From Glaciozyma antarctica PI12 (Eukaryota; Basidiomycota; Microbotryomycetes; Kriegeriales; Camptobasidiaceae): a stretch of 64,000 bases of DNA. Positions 11,358 to 22,725 of the stretch are shown here, piece after piece. The notes under the pieces were generated by a model. The model saw only the letters and a list, made by a program, of their open reading frames with translations, ran no database searches and had not been told where the DNA came from. The DNA is taken from positions 338,357 to 402,356 of the forward strand of contig KZ627162.1 of assembly GCA_002917775.1 (NCBI GenBank), in the 5' to 3' direction. The first letter of the stretch is position 1; every line of letters starts with the position of its first letter. Made by a program: the position numbers and the translations under genes.

Positions 11358-14091
11358 TCAAGGGATGTAGCCTGGAACAAAGCGTTAGCGAAGCTTCACG
11401 AAGGAGGAAGCAGCGAGCAGCCTCACGGAACCCGGGGTGCTGCGAAGGAACCTCGTCAGTCAAGCGTGCGACGACGGCGAGGAGGGGGAGACTCACGCGA
11501 TCTCCAAGCGCCTCGATCTCCTCCTTCGTCTTTCCCTCGAGTCCCCAAACCCTGATCTGCTCCTGGTTCTTCTCGTTCTGGAGCGTATCCTCGGGGTCCT
11601 CCGTATCCTCGTGGAACGAGTGCGCAGGGCCGAAAAGCTTGTCGCGGCGGGCGTTCTCGTACTGGAGATTGAAGGTCATGGCAATGGAGAGGCTTCGAAG
11701 GGGGTTAGCGAAGGAGGAGTGAAGGGAGGGAGGGACGTACACGATCGCCATGCAGGCGAAGGCGAGACCGGTTCCGTGTCCGCGGTGGTAGCGAGGCTTA
11801 TCCTCCACAAAGTAGACGCTTTAAACTCGCCTCAGTTGTGTTCCTGCAAGGCAGCTGCGGGAGAAGATGCTCACAGCGAAGAGACGATTCCTCCAGAGTT
11901 TCCGAGCGTGAACATCATTCCCATGCCGGTCGCACGCTTGTACGCGGGGCCAATGTTGTTGCCGCACCAGGTAATAGTGTTGGAGATGCAAGGAGCGACC
12001 CCGGTGACGCAGAGGAAGACCTTGGAGGAACCGTCAGTGGCTGAGCGAGCGAGGGAGAAAGCGACGACTTCACGCACAGCGAAGTAGGCAACCCCTGGCT
12101 TCTCGATGGGGTCGATTGCGAGAAGGATCGTGTACCCAATTGCGACAATGCTCATCCTGAGTGCAGATGCCAGTCAGCGCGCTTTACGTGGACGAGAGAG
12201 CGCGAATGACGGACCAGAAGATGTTGAAGTATCCGCGTCGACCAATCTTGTCCGAGAGGAGTGCGCTCGACCTGCGAATAGAAGAAATGAGAACGTTCGT
12301 GTCATCTGGAAAAGGCGTGAGAAAAAGGGAGAGGGGGCAGACGCACAAGGTGACGACGAAAGCGAGGAAGTAGGGAGGAGTGCTGAGGAGCTGAGCTTGA
12401 GGACTGCGAGAAAAAGGTCAGCGACTGGAACGGGGTGGGAGATCGAGAGAAAAGACGATACGAACCGAGTGAAGGTTCCCAGCTCGGCAATAATGGTGGG
12501 CGTGAAGAGCGCGAGCGAGTCTGCGAAGCTCGTCAGCGAACGGGCTTGTAGAGGTGGACTTGATGCTACGCACAAAGTGGCTCAGCGACACCGATGTAGA
12601 TGAGCATGAACACGTAAATCCTCTGCTCAGGGCGTCAGCTTCGCCCGCGCAAATCGGAGAGGAAGAGGGGTGCTCACCCAGTCCGAGGCAGCGCTCCAAA
12701 TATGGCTCCACGAGAAGGGTGCCTCTCCAGATGCTCCCTGGTCAATAGCGAGACGACGAATGACGCGGGCTTTTTCGGCAGGAGTGAGCATTCTCGACTG
12801 CTCGGGGAAGTCATCCACTGCGATGGCGTTTAACTTAATTTCCGTCAGAGCGAGAGATTGGCACGAACTGAGGAAGGGGGCAGCGAGAGCGACAACGAAA
12901 GTCAGGAGACCCTCGAGGATGAAGCTGTAGTGAGAGCGTCAGAAACCTCGCGCAAAGGGATTTTGGAGGGCGACGTACATCCAGGACTGCGCGAGAATCT
13001 CAAAGTCAGCATGCGACTCTAGAACAGTGCTCAGAAAATGCAACGCACCCATCCAGCGACGCCACCGACCCCGTCCATCTTGCCGATTCCGTACGCGAGG
13101 AGTCCACCGAAGGCTCCACTCAGACTACGGTTCAAGCTTGGATCAGCGGAACGGACGCGCGGTGTTGCGGGAGAGCACCTACGTGGCGGAGGAGAAGAAG
13201 AGGGAGATTCGGAAGTTAGCTTCGCGACGCTTGTACCTGGCGGAAAGGACGGAATGTCAGCGAGACCTCTGGGGCGGGCGTAAAGGCTCTCAGGAACGCA
13301 CCACATGGTCAAATAGAAGCAGATGCCAGGGAAGAGACCTGATTCGCAGAGGCCCAGGAGGAAGCGAGTAGCGACGAGTTGTTCAAACTGGAGAGCGTCG
13401 GCGTTAGCGAGGCCTTGCGGAGGGGAGGAAGCCGTACGTTCTTAACGAGTCCCATCGTAGTCATTACGATTCCCCAGAGAACCATAATAAAAGGAACTGT
13501 GAGTGGAACGTTAGCAGGCAGGTCAGCGGGAGTTAGAGCAGCACGTACTCCAGCGCGAAGGGCGAAGACGCTTGAGGAGAATGTTGGAGGGCACTTCTGT
13601 GATGACGTACCCCACGAAGAACATCACCAACGCAATCGAGTACTGGTTTCCTACGAGGCCAAGGTCGGCTTCGAGGCCGTCGACTTGGTGAAGGGAGTGA
13701 GTTAGCGGGAGCGACGAGCTTCTTCGAGTGGCGAAAGTCCTCACGACGAGCTTGACCAATGTTGACGCGGTCGAGAAAGGAGAGTAGGTAGAGGAGACTG
13801 TGGAAGGAGAACAGGAATGAGCGTCAACAAGTCGACACTCGAGGAGGATGGAAGCTCACGAGAGGAACGGGATCAGCTGCGGCGGAGAACTGGTTAGCTA
13901 GCCATCCACATTCCTCGCTCCCACTCCACAAAGCTTACCTTCCAGTCAATCTTGCGAACAAGGCGCTTTTCGGCAGCGTCGTCCCAGGCCACATCGTCTC
14001 CGACCTTGCCATCGTCGAGGGACGCCACCTTGAGGTCCGCCTTTTCGTTCATGGAAGGCTCGCTGGTCTTTTCGTTGAGGACTGTCGACAT
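11358..14091 (-). CDS. MFS permease, anion:cation symporter family (Dal5/Tna1 type)
   Basis: Twelve-helix plasma-membrane transporter of the fungal allantoate/nicotinate permease group, importing an organic anion with protons. The ATG at 14091 starts an acidic cytosolic tail (MSTVLNEKTSEPSMNEKADL) leading to EKRLVRKIDWK. The diagnostic motif after helix 3 is visible: QLVATRFLLGLCESGLFPGI then CFYLTMWYKRREANFRISLF, split by an intron. Later come GAFGGLLAYGIGKMDG, VDDFPEQSRMLTPAEKARVI in the central loop, and NTITWCGNNIGPAYKRATGM with GMMFTLGNSGGIVSS in helix 10, closest to Tna1-type nicotinate carriers. The last exon joins GDRHPGFR to YIP and stops at TGA (11358-11360), which is the usual DxHPxFRY ending of the family. 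There are well over ten introns, one of the most fragmented genes here. Substrate is not determinable; divergent from TAD1. Confidence 0.88.
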
Positions 14092-14324
14092 GGTCGAAAG
14101 ATTCGTCGTGTGGGCGAGTGTGGCTGAGCAGGAGAGCGAGATGAGGGAAAACTCCAAGGCCTTCCAGCCTAGCGCGGGGGGATTGGAGCTCCATCAAGCT
14201 CGCTCCTTCTTAGCGCAGGTACCAGAATAGGTGCGGCTACGCGGGACGAATCCCCGGGCAGCGAGACAGAACGACCGCGCGTGTGCTGGCGGCCTGCCGT
14301 GATACGTGGAGCGAGCAGGGATAA
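14092..14324. other. Divergent promoter between MFS permease and TAD1
   Basis: Short shared upstream region. The only ATG on the plus strand here is at 14141. A possible exon 14141-14218 with an intron to CAG at 14328-14330 would stay in frame with TAD1 but would start only 50 bases from the permease ATG. No obvious TATA or operator motif. Confidence 0.35.
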
Positions 14325-16023
14325 CGCCAGCTGATTCGCGCTGATAGACCTCGCGGCCGAGTCGCCGACCGTTACAGTGAAGCAGCTGCTGGTGGATTCA
14401 ACGAGCGAAGCAGAGGACACAGAGGGACGGAGGAGAAGGAGGAAGACAAGCAACGACGACGCGACCCTCCTTGCCTTCCTTCCTTCGCCCTCTCGCCCTG
14501 CTCCTACGCCCTGGCGCTCCCACCGCCAGAAACTCTCGCCTCGGCCGTGCTCACCACCTTCGCGTCTCTCCCCGTCAACGGAAAGCCACGGCCCTTCCAG
14601 ACGTGGACCGTTCTCGCTGGCTTTTGTTGTGCCGCCCGCGTTTCAGATCGATGGAACGTGGACTGTGTCTCTATCGGGTGAGCCGCTGGAAGCGTGGGGG
14701 GAAAGGAGAGCGAGGAGCTGATGCCTTGTCGAACGCAGGACGGGCTTGAAGGTGCTGCCTCATGAGCGGCTGCCGGTGCACGGAGACGTCCTGCACGACA
14801 GCCACGCCGAGGTGATTGCGCGGCGGGGACTGGTGCGGTGGCTGTTTGGGCAGCTGGAGAGAGCAGGGCGAGGGGAGGAGAGCGTGCTTTGTGCGAGGGA
14901 AGGGAGCTGGGCGTTGAAGGAGGAGTTCGTGCTGGGGCTCTACGTGAGCACGCTGCCTTGTACGTACTTCCTATCTTACCGCCTGAGTCCGCTAACTCTA
15001 GCTGCAGGTGGCGACGCCTCGACCTACTCCCTCTCCCTCCTCGCCCCTCCTACTTCCGCCTCCTCAGTCCCCTCTCTCCCACCTCCTCCCTCCGCAACTC
15101 CATCCACCGCTCAAGCCACCTCCCTTGGCCTCCACACTTCCCGCCTCCCCTCTAGCACGCCCACGACTCTTCGCGGCAGAACCGCCTACAGCGCTTTCTC
15201 AACTCTCCGCACCAAACCCGGCCGCATCGACTCGCCGCCGACGATCAGCCACTCGTGCTCGGACAAGATTGCGCTTTGGGGTTCCGTCGGAATTCAGGGA
15301 GCGTTGCTGGGCTCGTTGGTGAGGAGAGTGGAGCTGGGGATACTGGTGGTGGGCGGAGTTGCGAGGGAGGAATGGGAGAGAGTAGGAGAGGAGGTGCACA
15401 GAGCTGTCGCAGGACGGCTGGGGAGAACGATGGCAGTGGCGTTTACCGAGCTGGAATTTGAGGGAGCGAAGAAGGGGAGCGAGGCGAGCTGTCCGGAGAG
15501 TGAGTCGCGGTTGGGCTTGGGGATAGGTGAGGAGCTGATGAGGGCGCGCAGGCATCTCGTGGATCGCTGGCGAAGGAGTAGAGATTCTCAACAATGGCTT
15601 GCGGCAGGGCGCTTCGCTCAAACGGAAGGCTGGGGAGGCGCTGGGGCCGAAAGCGAGGTGCGTTGAGCGTCGTGCTGCCGAGCTGCGCCGAAGCTCACAT
15701 CTTCCCCAACTAGGTCCAGGATATCGAAGTTGAGCCTATTGAAGCGATACGCCGAGGTCGAGCAGCTCCTGAGGTCATCGCCAGGGCCTATGCCTGTTGA
15801 GTGAGTCGGCTTCCCTATTTCGGGAGGTCATCGCTGACTCTCCGCATCCAGTAGCGCTTCCTCCGACCTCAACTATTACGGAGCGAAGCACCAGCCCCGA
15901 GCAGCAACGTACCAGGAATCAAAAGCTGCTTTTCGAGCGGTCGGCGCGCCTTTCGAAGGCTGGATTGTCAGCGGCAAGGCGTTTGAGTCGTTTGGTGCCG
16001 ACGGGAGGCTGCAAGGCAGCTAA
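14325..16023 (+). CDS. TAD1: tRNA-specific adenosine deaminase 1 (A37 to inosine)
   Basis: Zinc deaminase converting A37 of tRNA-Ala to inosine (Tad1/ADAT1 family). All three zinc-site elements are present: HAEVIARR (His ligand and catalytic Glu, about 14800), PCGDAS created by splicing the exon ending CTGCCTT to the one starting GTGGCGAC, and SCSDKIALWGSVGIQGALL (about 15255). Downstream exons give SISWIAGEGVEILNNGLRQG, ASLKRKAGEALGPKARSRIS and, after the last intron, a C-terminal exon with TYQESKAAFRAVGAPFEGW, ending at TAA (16021-16023). Five introns are placed. The N-terminal exon has ETLASAVLTTFASLPVNGKP and RPFQTWTVLAGFCCAARVSD but no ATG in frame: the frame is open from 14325, just after an in-frame TAA at 14322. 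The start is therefore unresolved; the given left edge is the limit of the open frame, not a start codon. Confidence 0.87.
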
Positions 16024-16514
16024 AGTTTTGGTTCCCTACCTCTTACTCTACGGCTGTGGTTTGGCTTTGACGAAGCTTTTGCTGCTGCTCTCGCGCTCGG
16101 AGGAGCCACCGCGCCGCAAGGGAGGAACGCCACTCTTGTGTTTCGCCAGCCTCCCGACGCATACTCTGCTTGCCTCTGTTCTCATTCGGCAGCGCATGGA
16201 CTTATCCGTACTGCTTTTCGACCACAAGCCGTCCCACCCCAGGATCACGATCGTCTGGGTGCTGGAACACGAGGACTGCTCGCAGCTCCTCACCGCCCCC
16301 TCTTAACTCTTGGTAACTTCTTGTTGTAACTTCTTGCAACCTTCCATTCGCGCCGGTACATTCAGCACCTTGCTTTCAACCATCTCTAACTCGGCTCTTG
16401 CCACCATCGCAGTGCGCACCTCCGCTTGCCTGTCCGGAAGCGTCTCTTCTTGCGGCGTCAAACCTAAAAATTAGATTCATTTAAGCAGAAGGTGTTTGTT
16501 TGACAAGGTAATTA
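16024..16514. other. Region between TAD1 and tRNA-Leu, no gene seen
   Basis: TAD1 3' flank and tRNA upstream region. The local sequence becomes more AT-rich at 16440-16515 (CCTAAAAATTAGATTCATTTAAGC), typical of the region just upstream of a tRNA gene. The open frame to 16306 is the continuation of a shadow frame of TAD1. Confidence 0.4.
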
Positions 16515-16606
16515 GGACAGATGGCCGAGCGGTTAAGGCGCCAGCTTAAGGTCTAATACACCTGCTGGTTCTTAATTGAGCGTGGGTTCGATTCCCACTC
16601 TGTTCA
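16515..16606 (+). tRNA. tRNA-Leu (anticodon AAG) with 11-nt intron
   Basis: A full cloverleaf can be drawn. The acceptor stem GGACAGA pairs with TCTGTTC (one G-T pair), followed by discriminator A. The D arm is GGCCGAGCGGTTAAGGC. The anticodon stem is CCAGC/GCTGG with loop start TTAAGG, giving anticodon AAG. The intron TCTAATACACC sits after base 37, the standard position. A long variable arm (TTCTTAATTGAGC) marks a class II tRNA, and the T arm is GTGGGTTCGATTCCCAC. Reads CUU, and with inosine at 34 also CUC. Confidence 0.95.
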
Positions 16607-16610
16607 ATTC

Positions 16611-16617
16611 TTTTTTT
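16611..16617 (+). terminator. RNA polymerase III terminator of tRNA-Leu
   Basis: Run of seven T starting five bases after the tRNA 3' end, the standard Pol III stop signal. Confidence 0.9.
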
Positions 16618-16719
16618 GTCGATTGCCCCTCATCAGCTTTGAGCAGCGGGGTGATGCTGGCTTTTTGCTACCGACAACGTACGCGTGCAGGTTAAAGCAA
16701 ACCACAGCTTTACACATCT

Positions 16720-18495
16720 CTATATCCTACTCTTCTTGACGCTCCCCTCCTCCCCGCTCTCCCTCGCAGTCTCATCCACCTCCATCTCTTCCTCCACCCC
16801 CTCCCCTGACCCAGCCTCGTCCATCGTCCTCTTCCTCCTCACCCCCTCCCCAAACAAGCCCGGTGCCTCATCCGGTCTTAGAGCAGGCGCAGGTCCTACG
16901 GCGGGTTCGGGTTTGGGCCACGAGAAGACGCTGTCGGCGGTGGCGGTGTTGAGACCTGAGAGGGAGAAGCCGTCGTACGTGATGTCGGTGAGGAATCTCG
17001 AGGGGGAGGGGAGGAGGTCGGCGGCGAAACGAGAGGCGGTGGAGGGCTGCGTTCGTTCTCTCGTCAGCTGAGTCGCGCGCCGCACGGAGAATAACGTACC
17101 TGAGCATCTTCCTCACCCTCCTCAATCCCCTCCGGCTCAGCGGTATAGACCGTCTCCCCCTTCTTCCGCTCCACCAGCGGCGCCGTACCACTCGAGCTCC
17201 CCGCACCCCCCGACGGGATACTAACGCTCAACCTAGGTTTAGGCACGCTCCCACTCGCGTCGCTCCTCCCACTATCCTGCCTCACCGCCGTCCGTCCCAC
17301 CTTGCTCGGCGTACTCCTCGTCGACGTCTCGCGCGGATGCTCGAATGCGTTTTGCGAGGGGTAGACGGGCTGTTGAGGTGGTTGGAAAGGCGGGGGGAGA
17401 GGGAAGAAGACTTGAGATTGGTGGTAGGCTGCTTGGAGAGCTGAGAGGTCGGGTGTGCCGGGGAGTGAGGGGGAGTTGTGAAACTGCGGAAGGCCGTTCG
17501 GGTACAGGCTCGGCGGAGGCATGCCCCATTGCTGTTGCGGCGTTGGTTGCTGCTGCTGAGGTAGAGGGTAGCCCCAGCTTGGAGGCGCCTGGGAGAGGCC
17601 GGCGAGAGGGTGCGGGCGGCCGTTCTGAGTCGGGGGTAGAGGGTACGACGCCCATGGATGTTGCTGTTGTTGCTGCGCGTGTTGTTGCATGAGGTGCTGA
17701 GGATAGCTTTGAGCTGAGGGAGGGAGGTAGGGGTTGAAGGGCTGCTGTTGTTGCTGAGCGTAGGGGTTGTAGGGCTGCTGTTGCGGCTGCTGAGGTTGCT
17801 GAGGTTGCTGCTGCTGCTGAGGCACGCCACGCGACGGGTCGAAAGCGGCGGGGGGAGGCGAGGACTGCACGTGTCGTCAGATCAGCTTCAGCGACGAACT
17901 CAAACGGAAGGAGCGCACCTCGGCGCGCTGCTGCTGCGAACTCGCCTGACTTTTGACGCTGCTCCTCCTCGCGACGGCCTTCTTCCCCTTCTTCTTCTTC
18001 TCCTCCCCACTGCTCTCGTCTCCTCCCGTCCCATCCTCTACGCCCTCCAACTCCTCGTCCTCGTCTGAGAGCGTAGTCATCTTGCCGCCTAACCCCTTCT
18101 TGGCGATCTCGTCGACGTCCTTGGACGCGTAGTCGGCTGGTCCGCGCTTTTCGTGCTGAGGTCCCGAGTACTGCACGCTGCGAATTAGCTCTCGTCTCCT
18201 ACAAAGACGAACGCAACAACAGCACGCACATGCGAGTACTTCATCAGGATACCGTCCATGTCGCCGCTCGAGAACCTGCGCTCCTCGTCAGCTCCCCTTT
18301 CCCCGCATAGAGCATAGAGCAAACGCACTCAAAGAGCTTTCCAGTGTTGTTGAATACAACGACAGCAACGTCCGCAGAGCAGAGGATACCAAGCTCGTAT
18401 GCCTTCTTGAAGAGCCCGTTCTTGCGCTTGAGAAACGTGACGCTGCGGTTGCGATCGTCGGCGATGGGCGCGATAGAGATCTTGCGGCGGCCCAT
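16720..18495 (-). CDS. MADS-box transcription factor (Rlm1/MEF2 type)
   Basis: Nuclear DNA-binding regulator; fungal Rlm1-type factors respond to the cell-wall-integrity MAP kinase. The ATG at 18495 directly opens the MADS box: [40 protein letters not shown] and [15 protein letters not shown], then a short MEF2-like extension ([11 protein letters not shown]). The variant with GRRKI.I..I.D.RNR.VTF is the MEF2/Rlm1 class, not the SRF/Mcm1 class. The rest is low complexity: an acidic and lysine-rich stretch ([24 protein letters not shown]), a long Gln/Pro region (17650-17830), and a C-terminal tail with [20 protein letters not shown], ending at TAG (16720-16722). An acceptor (CACCCGCAG) directly upstream of the ATG implies a spliced 5' leader. 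Several introns; the gene is about 480 residues. Confidence 0.9.
17745..17830 (-). repeat. Trinucleotide-rich Gln/Pro repeat in the MADS factor
   Basis: CAG/CAA/CCT-type repeats encoding [15 protein letters not shown] and QQQQQ blocks within the activation region. This kind of tract often varies in length between strains. Confidence 0.75.
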
Positions 18496-19446
18496 GATGG
18501 TCTGCGGGTGGTGGAGAGGAGAGGTTAGCTGTTGTTGCGGAGGAGGAGGACTGGGTCCGTGGTCTCCGGGCGATTAGGAGACGATTGCCGTCAGCTTGCT
18601 CCACCTCCCTCCATCATCCCTTGCGCACTAAAAAAGAAGCTCACGTTCAGTTGGAGGCGCGATTAGCTGCCTTGAGAGAGTGTCGCCGGTTCGAAGAGGG
18701 AGGTGCTGGCCGGCGGAGGCGGGGCGGGCGGGACGAGAAAAGCGCAAGTTCCGCTTGAGGTTCGAACGGTGCCAAGGTGTAGCAGTGCTGGAGGAGGTGG
18801 AGATCCGAGGAGCTTGACCGCTCGGCGGGGAGTAGGGCTGTCGGCGGGTCGAGGAAAGAGGGGATCACAAAGGGGCGTGGACACCGAAGTAACCGTGGGG
18901 AGGTCGGCCGAACTGCTGAGGCGGGCGGAGCTGGGCTGGACGAAGGCGTGGTGTCACTGGGTGTCGATTGGGTGTCCTGGTGGCAGAGGAGGGCGACGGA
19001 AGAGGGAGAGACGGAAGGGGGAGAGAGAGGTCTGAGTGAGCCAGATTGGGAGGAGCCAGCTTCCGTCTTCGTTCAGGCGGGGCGGAGTGCGCTCTTGAGT
19101 AAAGCGCCGCGGTAAGGAGGCACGATACACACGGCGTGAGACTCACCTTGAGGCGCGCGATCAGAGCTTGACGGCGAGGGGGAAGGAGTCAACTGAGAAT
19201 AGATATTTCTTTATAGATTTCATTCAGAAATAGACTTGCGAAGTGGGTGGGTCACAACGACGACGAACGGCGACGACGACGACGAGAGGTTTGGAGCAGC
19301 TCGGCGAGATGAACAGGCAGCCGTACACTCAACAGTCCTTGATTTTACAAAACAGCGAATCAATATCCATGGTCCCCTAGCGCCCCTCCCTCGCAGCGTC
19401 CTTCGGTTGTTCTCTGCGCCACCGAGCCTTCGTGCAACATGCCGGA
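18496..19446. other. MADS-gene leader region, about 950 bases
   Basis: No protein gene recognised. Minus-strand donors (GTGAGC near 18647, GTGAGTC near 19146) and the acceptor at 18504 suggest a 5' leader with one or two introns. Short CGA-rich simple repeat at about 19255-19285. An acidic/basic regulatory function cannot be read from sequence. Confidence 0.35.
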
Positions 19447-20497
19447 TTACTGCAGGCAAGAGAGCACGTAAGATAAGACAAAAGCGGAGAGCGGAAGGAG
19501 GGAAGGAACGCACCTTGCCGTCGGGCGCCTGCGTTCACACCGAGATTTGTGAGTTGGGGCGGAGACGAGCGAAGGGAGCGAGACTCACGCGTTTGCTCTT
19601 GCCGAACAGCTTCTCCTTGAGAGAGGTTTTGGGTATGGGCTCTGCGAAGCGATGGATCAGCGCGGTCCTGCGAAAGAAAGTGCGTTGTGATCTTCGGCTC
19701 CTCGCTGTCCCGACCCTAGCTTGTACTCTGAACAGTACAGTTGGAAGGCCTTTGAGAAGCTGAAGCTCGCCTCAGCCCCTCCAGCAGAGCTGCACGAGCT
19801 CCACCCGTCCTACTCCCCCCCTGCGAGCGACGCAGCTGAGCAGCTGCTGTCCTCACAGCCTCAGCCTCACTACCCAGCTCCCGCCGCACCCCTACTGTGC
19901 AGCGATCTATCTGCATCCATCCCTGATCGAGGAGAGAGCCTTCCCACCAGCGAGCACACGAGCTCCCACCCTCGCCTCCCCTCCCTCCCACCTCAGCTCC
20001 GTCATCCCTCCCCTCCCCTCCTTCCACACACTGAGCACCTGAAAAGCGAGAAGCCGACTCACCTCCAACCTCCTCAGGGCACGTACTCCCATTCTGCCCA
20101 GCATCCACGACGAGCCGCGAGTCGGGCGCCTCCCACTCCTTCGTGATCCGGCTGCGCGTGCCAGCAACGCATCAGCTATACGCCCTTCCCGCCACGCTAT
20201 CTCCCACTGCGCCTTCCACCGCCAGCCCCCGCCTCGCCGCCGCCGTTCCCGCCTCGCCGTCCCTCCCTACTCAACACCAGCCGCGATGGCGAGCCACCTC
20301 CTCCCCCCCCGTCTCGCCGTCGCCGGGAAGGAAAGCTCACTTGAAGTGCCCGCCAGGGATCTCGATACTAGCGGGCGCGTTCCCAGGAGCGTGCTGGCCG
20401 TTCGGCATCGTCGGCTTTGGCTTTGGAGGAGGGGGAGGAGCGGACTGCGTTTGCGAGTTAGTGTGTGATTCAGGGAGGTGGGGAGAGGGAGTACCAT
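19447..20497 (-). CDS. Small conserved-looking protein, about 80 residues, unknown function
   Basis: Spliced model: ATG alone (20495-20497) followed at once by a GTACTC intron, then SAPPPPPKPKPTMPNGQHAP and ASIEIPGGHF, a GTGAGC intron, NRITKEWEAPDSRLVVDAGQ ending NG, a long intron of about 430 bases, KPIPKTSLKEKLFGKSKR, a GTGAGT intron, APDGK, a GTGCGT intron and an exon beginning with the stop TAA (19447-19449). Phases agree at every junction if the acceptor TTCGCAG before AGCCC is used. The product would be soluble, basic, without signal peptide or membrane segment. I do not recognise the family. The main doubt is the long third intron, which could hide another exon; the protein-like spacing of real splice signals argues for a genuine gene. 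Confidence 0.55.
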
Positions 20498-20628
20498 GCT
20501 GTGCTTGTTGTAGTGGGCTGAAGGCGAGAGGAAGGAGCGAGAGAGAGGCTGAGCGCCTCGACCTAGAAACGACTGTGGCTTTCTGCTCCTCGGATCTCAC
20601 AAACACACTCAATTCTCTACACCCCCGA

Positions 20629-22725
20629 CTAAAAAACACTACTCTCCCCCACCCCAGCCCTCCTCACCACTCCAACCCCTTTGCTCCCCACCTTCTCCCC
20701 CCTAAACATCCTCTCCGCCTCCCTCCCCAATCCCTTCGCAGGAACGACCTTCTCCCCCCGAGTCCCCTTCACTTCCAGCGTCCTCTGCACCGACACCTTC
20801 AATCTCTGTAGGTTCTCCTGCACTCCCTCCTCCTTCTCCTTCCCACCCGCCTTCGCGTTCTCCTTCCCACCCTCGCTCACCTTCCCCGAGGACCTCGCAG
20901 GAGGGCTATCAGCCATAGCCAGGATATCCTCCAGCGCACTCCTTTGCTCTACACGGGGGAGGAATGGCGAGGGGAGATCGTCTGTCAAGGGCTGTTCGGA
21001 GCGTTCGGAGAGGGGGGAGAGGAGGGGTTTCGTGGCGGTGGGCTTGGAGGGCTTGGAGGTGGGGATGGCGGTGGGCTTGGAGATGGGGATGGCGGAGATG
21101 GCGGTAGGGACGGAGGAGGGGATGGTGGAAGGCTTGGAGGTAGGTCGAGGCGCAGGAGCGGGAGAATCGAGGTCCAACCCGCTCAGGAAATCCTGCATCG
21201 TCTTCGCTCGTTTGGCCTCCATCTCAGCGAGTCGTTGAGCCTATCATCCCCTCGTCAGCGCGCCCCTAAGTTAGAGCAGTGAAAGGACGTACAGCTATTT
21301 GAGCTCGCTCTTTACCGAGCTGGATCTGCGCGTCCCGCTTCTCGACCTCTGCAAGCCGGCATGCGTCCTCGGCTGCTGCGTCGCTCGCGGCAGCTGCGAT
21401 AACGCCCGTATCGTCGCTGCAGCCCAGCTCAGCGTCGTTCAGCATCGAAAGACGAGAGAGCGTACCTGTTCGTCGCTTGTCCCCCCGAAAGCACGCCCTG
21501 GAGGAATCGCTCGCTCGTGAACGCCTGGACGAGCTGCTCCGTCTGCGCCGCCACTTCCTTCGCCGTCTCTGCGTACCAGCGTTAGCTAGCTTTCCTCTTG
21601 CGACGAAAAAGCGAGGACGCACCCAGCTCTCGCTCCGCCTCCACCCTCGCCAACTTCTCCTGCGCCCGTCCCACACGCTCCTTCTCCAGTGCTTCTTCCA
21701 CCTCCTCGCGCGCAGCGATGATTCGAGAGTTGGTGTTCTCCAGAACAGACTGGACGGCGAGGCGGATGTGGTAGAGCTTCGCGTGCAGCGTCGAGGCCAT
21801 TTCGGGCACAGGTTGGACGCGGCAAGGATGGGGGACGCCGAATGACTGTAATACGCGCGTCAGTATCCCTTCTCGCTGGAAAAGGAAGGAACGCACCTCA
21901 TCCCCCACCTCTGCATCCCCCGCTCCCAAACCTCGCAACTCCCTAACCCCCTCCACCCACTCCTCCCAACCTCCCCAACCAATTCCCTCAACCCCCTATT
22001 CTCCCCCTCCGCCCAAAGTCGCGCCTCGTGACTCTCCTTCAATCCGTCCTCGAGCAGCGCCACTTCCCCATCGGTGCCTTCTCGAGCGGGCGAGCGGTGC
22101 GGAGGGTTGAGGACGATGAATTTCGTCTGAGCGGGGTCGGAGGAGAGGCGTTGGAGGCGGGATAGGGCGCAAGACAGTTCCACTTCACGGCGTTTGAGAT
22201 CGTGCTGCGCTGCGTCAGCCTCAACAAGAGGAGAAGGAGGGAGGGCACGCACAGCAGCTTGAGTCTTGACGAACGCCAGTGCCGAACGCGCCTTGCTGAG
22301 ATCCTCCTTAGTCCTCGAATGCCGTTCCTTCTCCTCCCGTAGTTCCCTCGTCGCCGCCCTGTCCACCCATTAGCTCTCCCCCGCTCAAACAAACAAAGGA
22401 CGACGTACCTGGCGCGAGCTCTCTCCCCCTCCATCTCACCCTCAACCCCTCTCCTCCCCTCCCTCTCCCTCCCCAACATCCCCAACACCCTCTCATGCTC
22501 ATACCTCACCACCCTCAGCTCCGTCCCCACCTTCTCCAGGCTCTCGTTCGCATCCGTCCGCGCCGCCAGCATCGTGTAGAGGCATTTGATGAGGCTGTCT
22601 TTGGAGCGCTGGGAGGTGAGAGAGAGGTCGAGAGGCCGGTGCGTGTAACCGTGCGATTGGAGTTGGGAGGAGAGGTGGGAGAGGGAGGTGGAGGAGGTGA
22701 AGGATGAATCGGGGGAGTCGCTCAT
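20629..22725 (-). CDS. ADIP-like coiled-coil protein (afadin/alpha-actinin-binding family)
   Basis: Predicted coiled-coil scaffold; in animals the family (SSX2IP/ADIP) works at centrosomes and junctions. The ATG at 22725 gives a serine-rich start, then SHLSSQLQSHGYTHRPLDLS and KDSLIKCLYTMLAARTDANE, the pattern of the ADIP N-terminal domain, followed by coiled coil (LEKVGTELRVVRYEHERVLG). Further exons give ATRELREEKERHSRTKEDLS, HDLKRREVELSCALSRLQRL, VLENTNSRIIAAREEVEEAL and VEKRDAQIQLGKERAQIA. The C-terminus (20629-21222) is low-complexity, with repeated IP.SKPTAIPTSKPSKPT and a KEN-like GGKENAK. At least six introns, all phases consistent. Family assignment rests on pattern similarity only; a spindle-pole-body role in fungi is inference. 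Confidence 0.6.
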
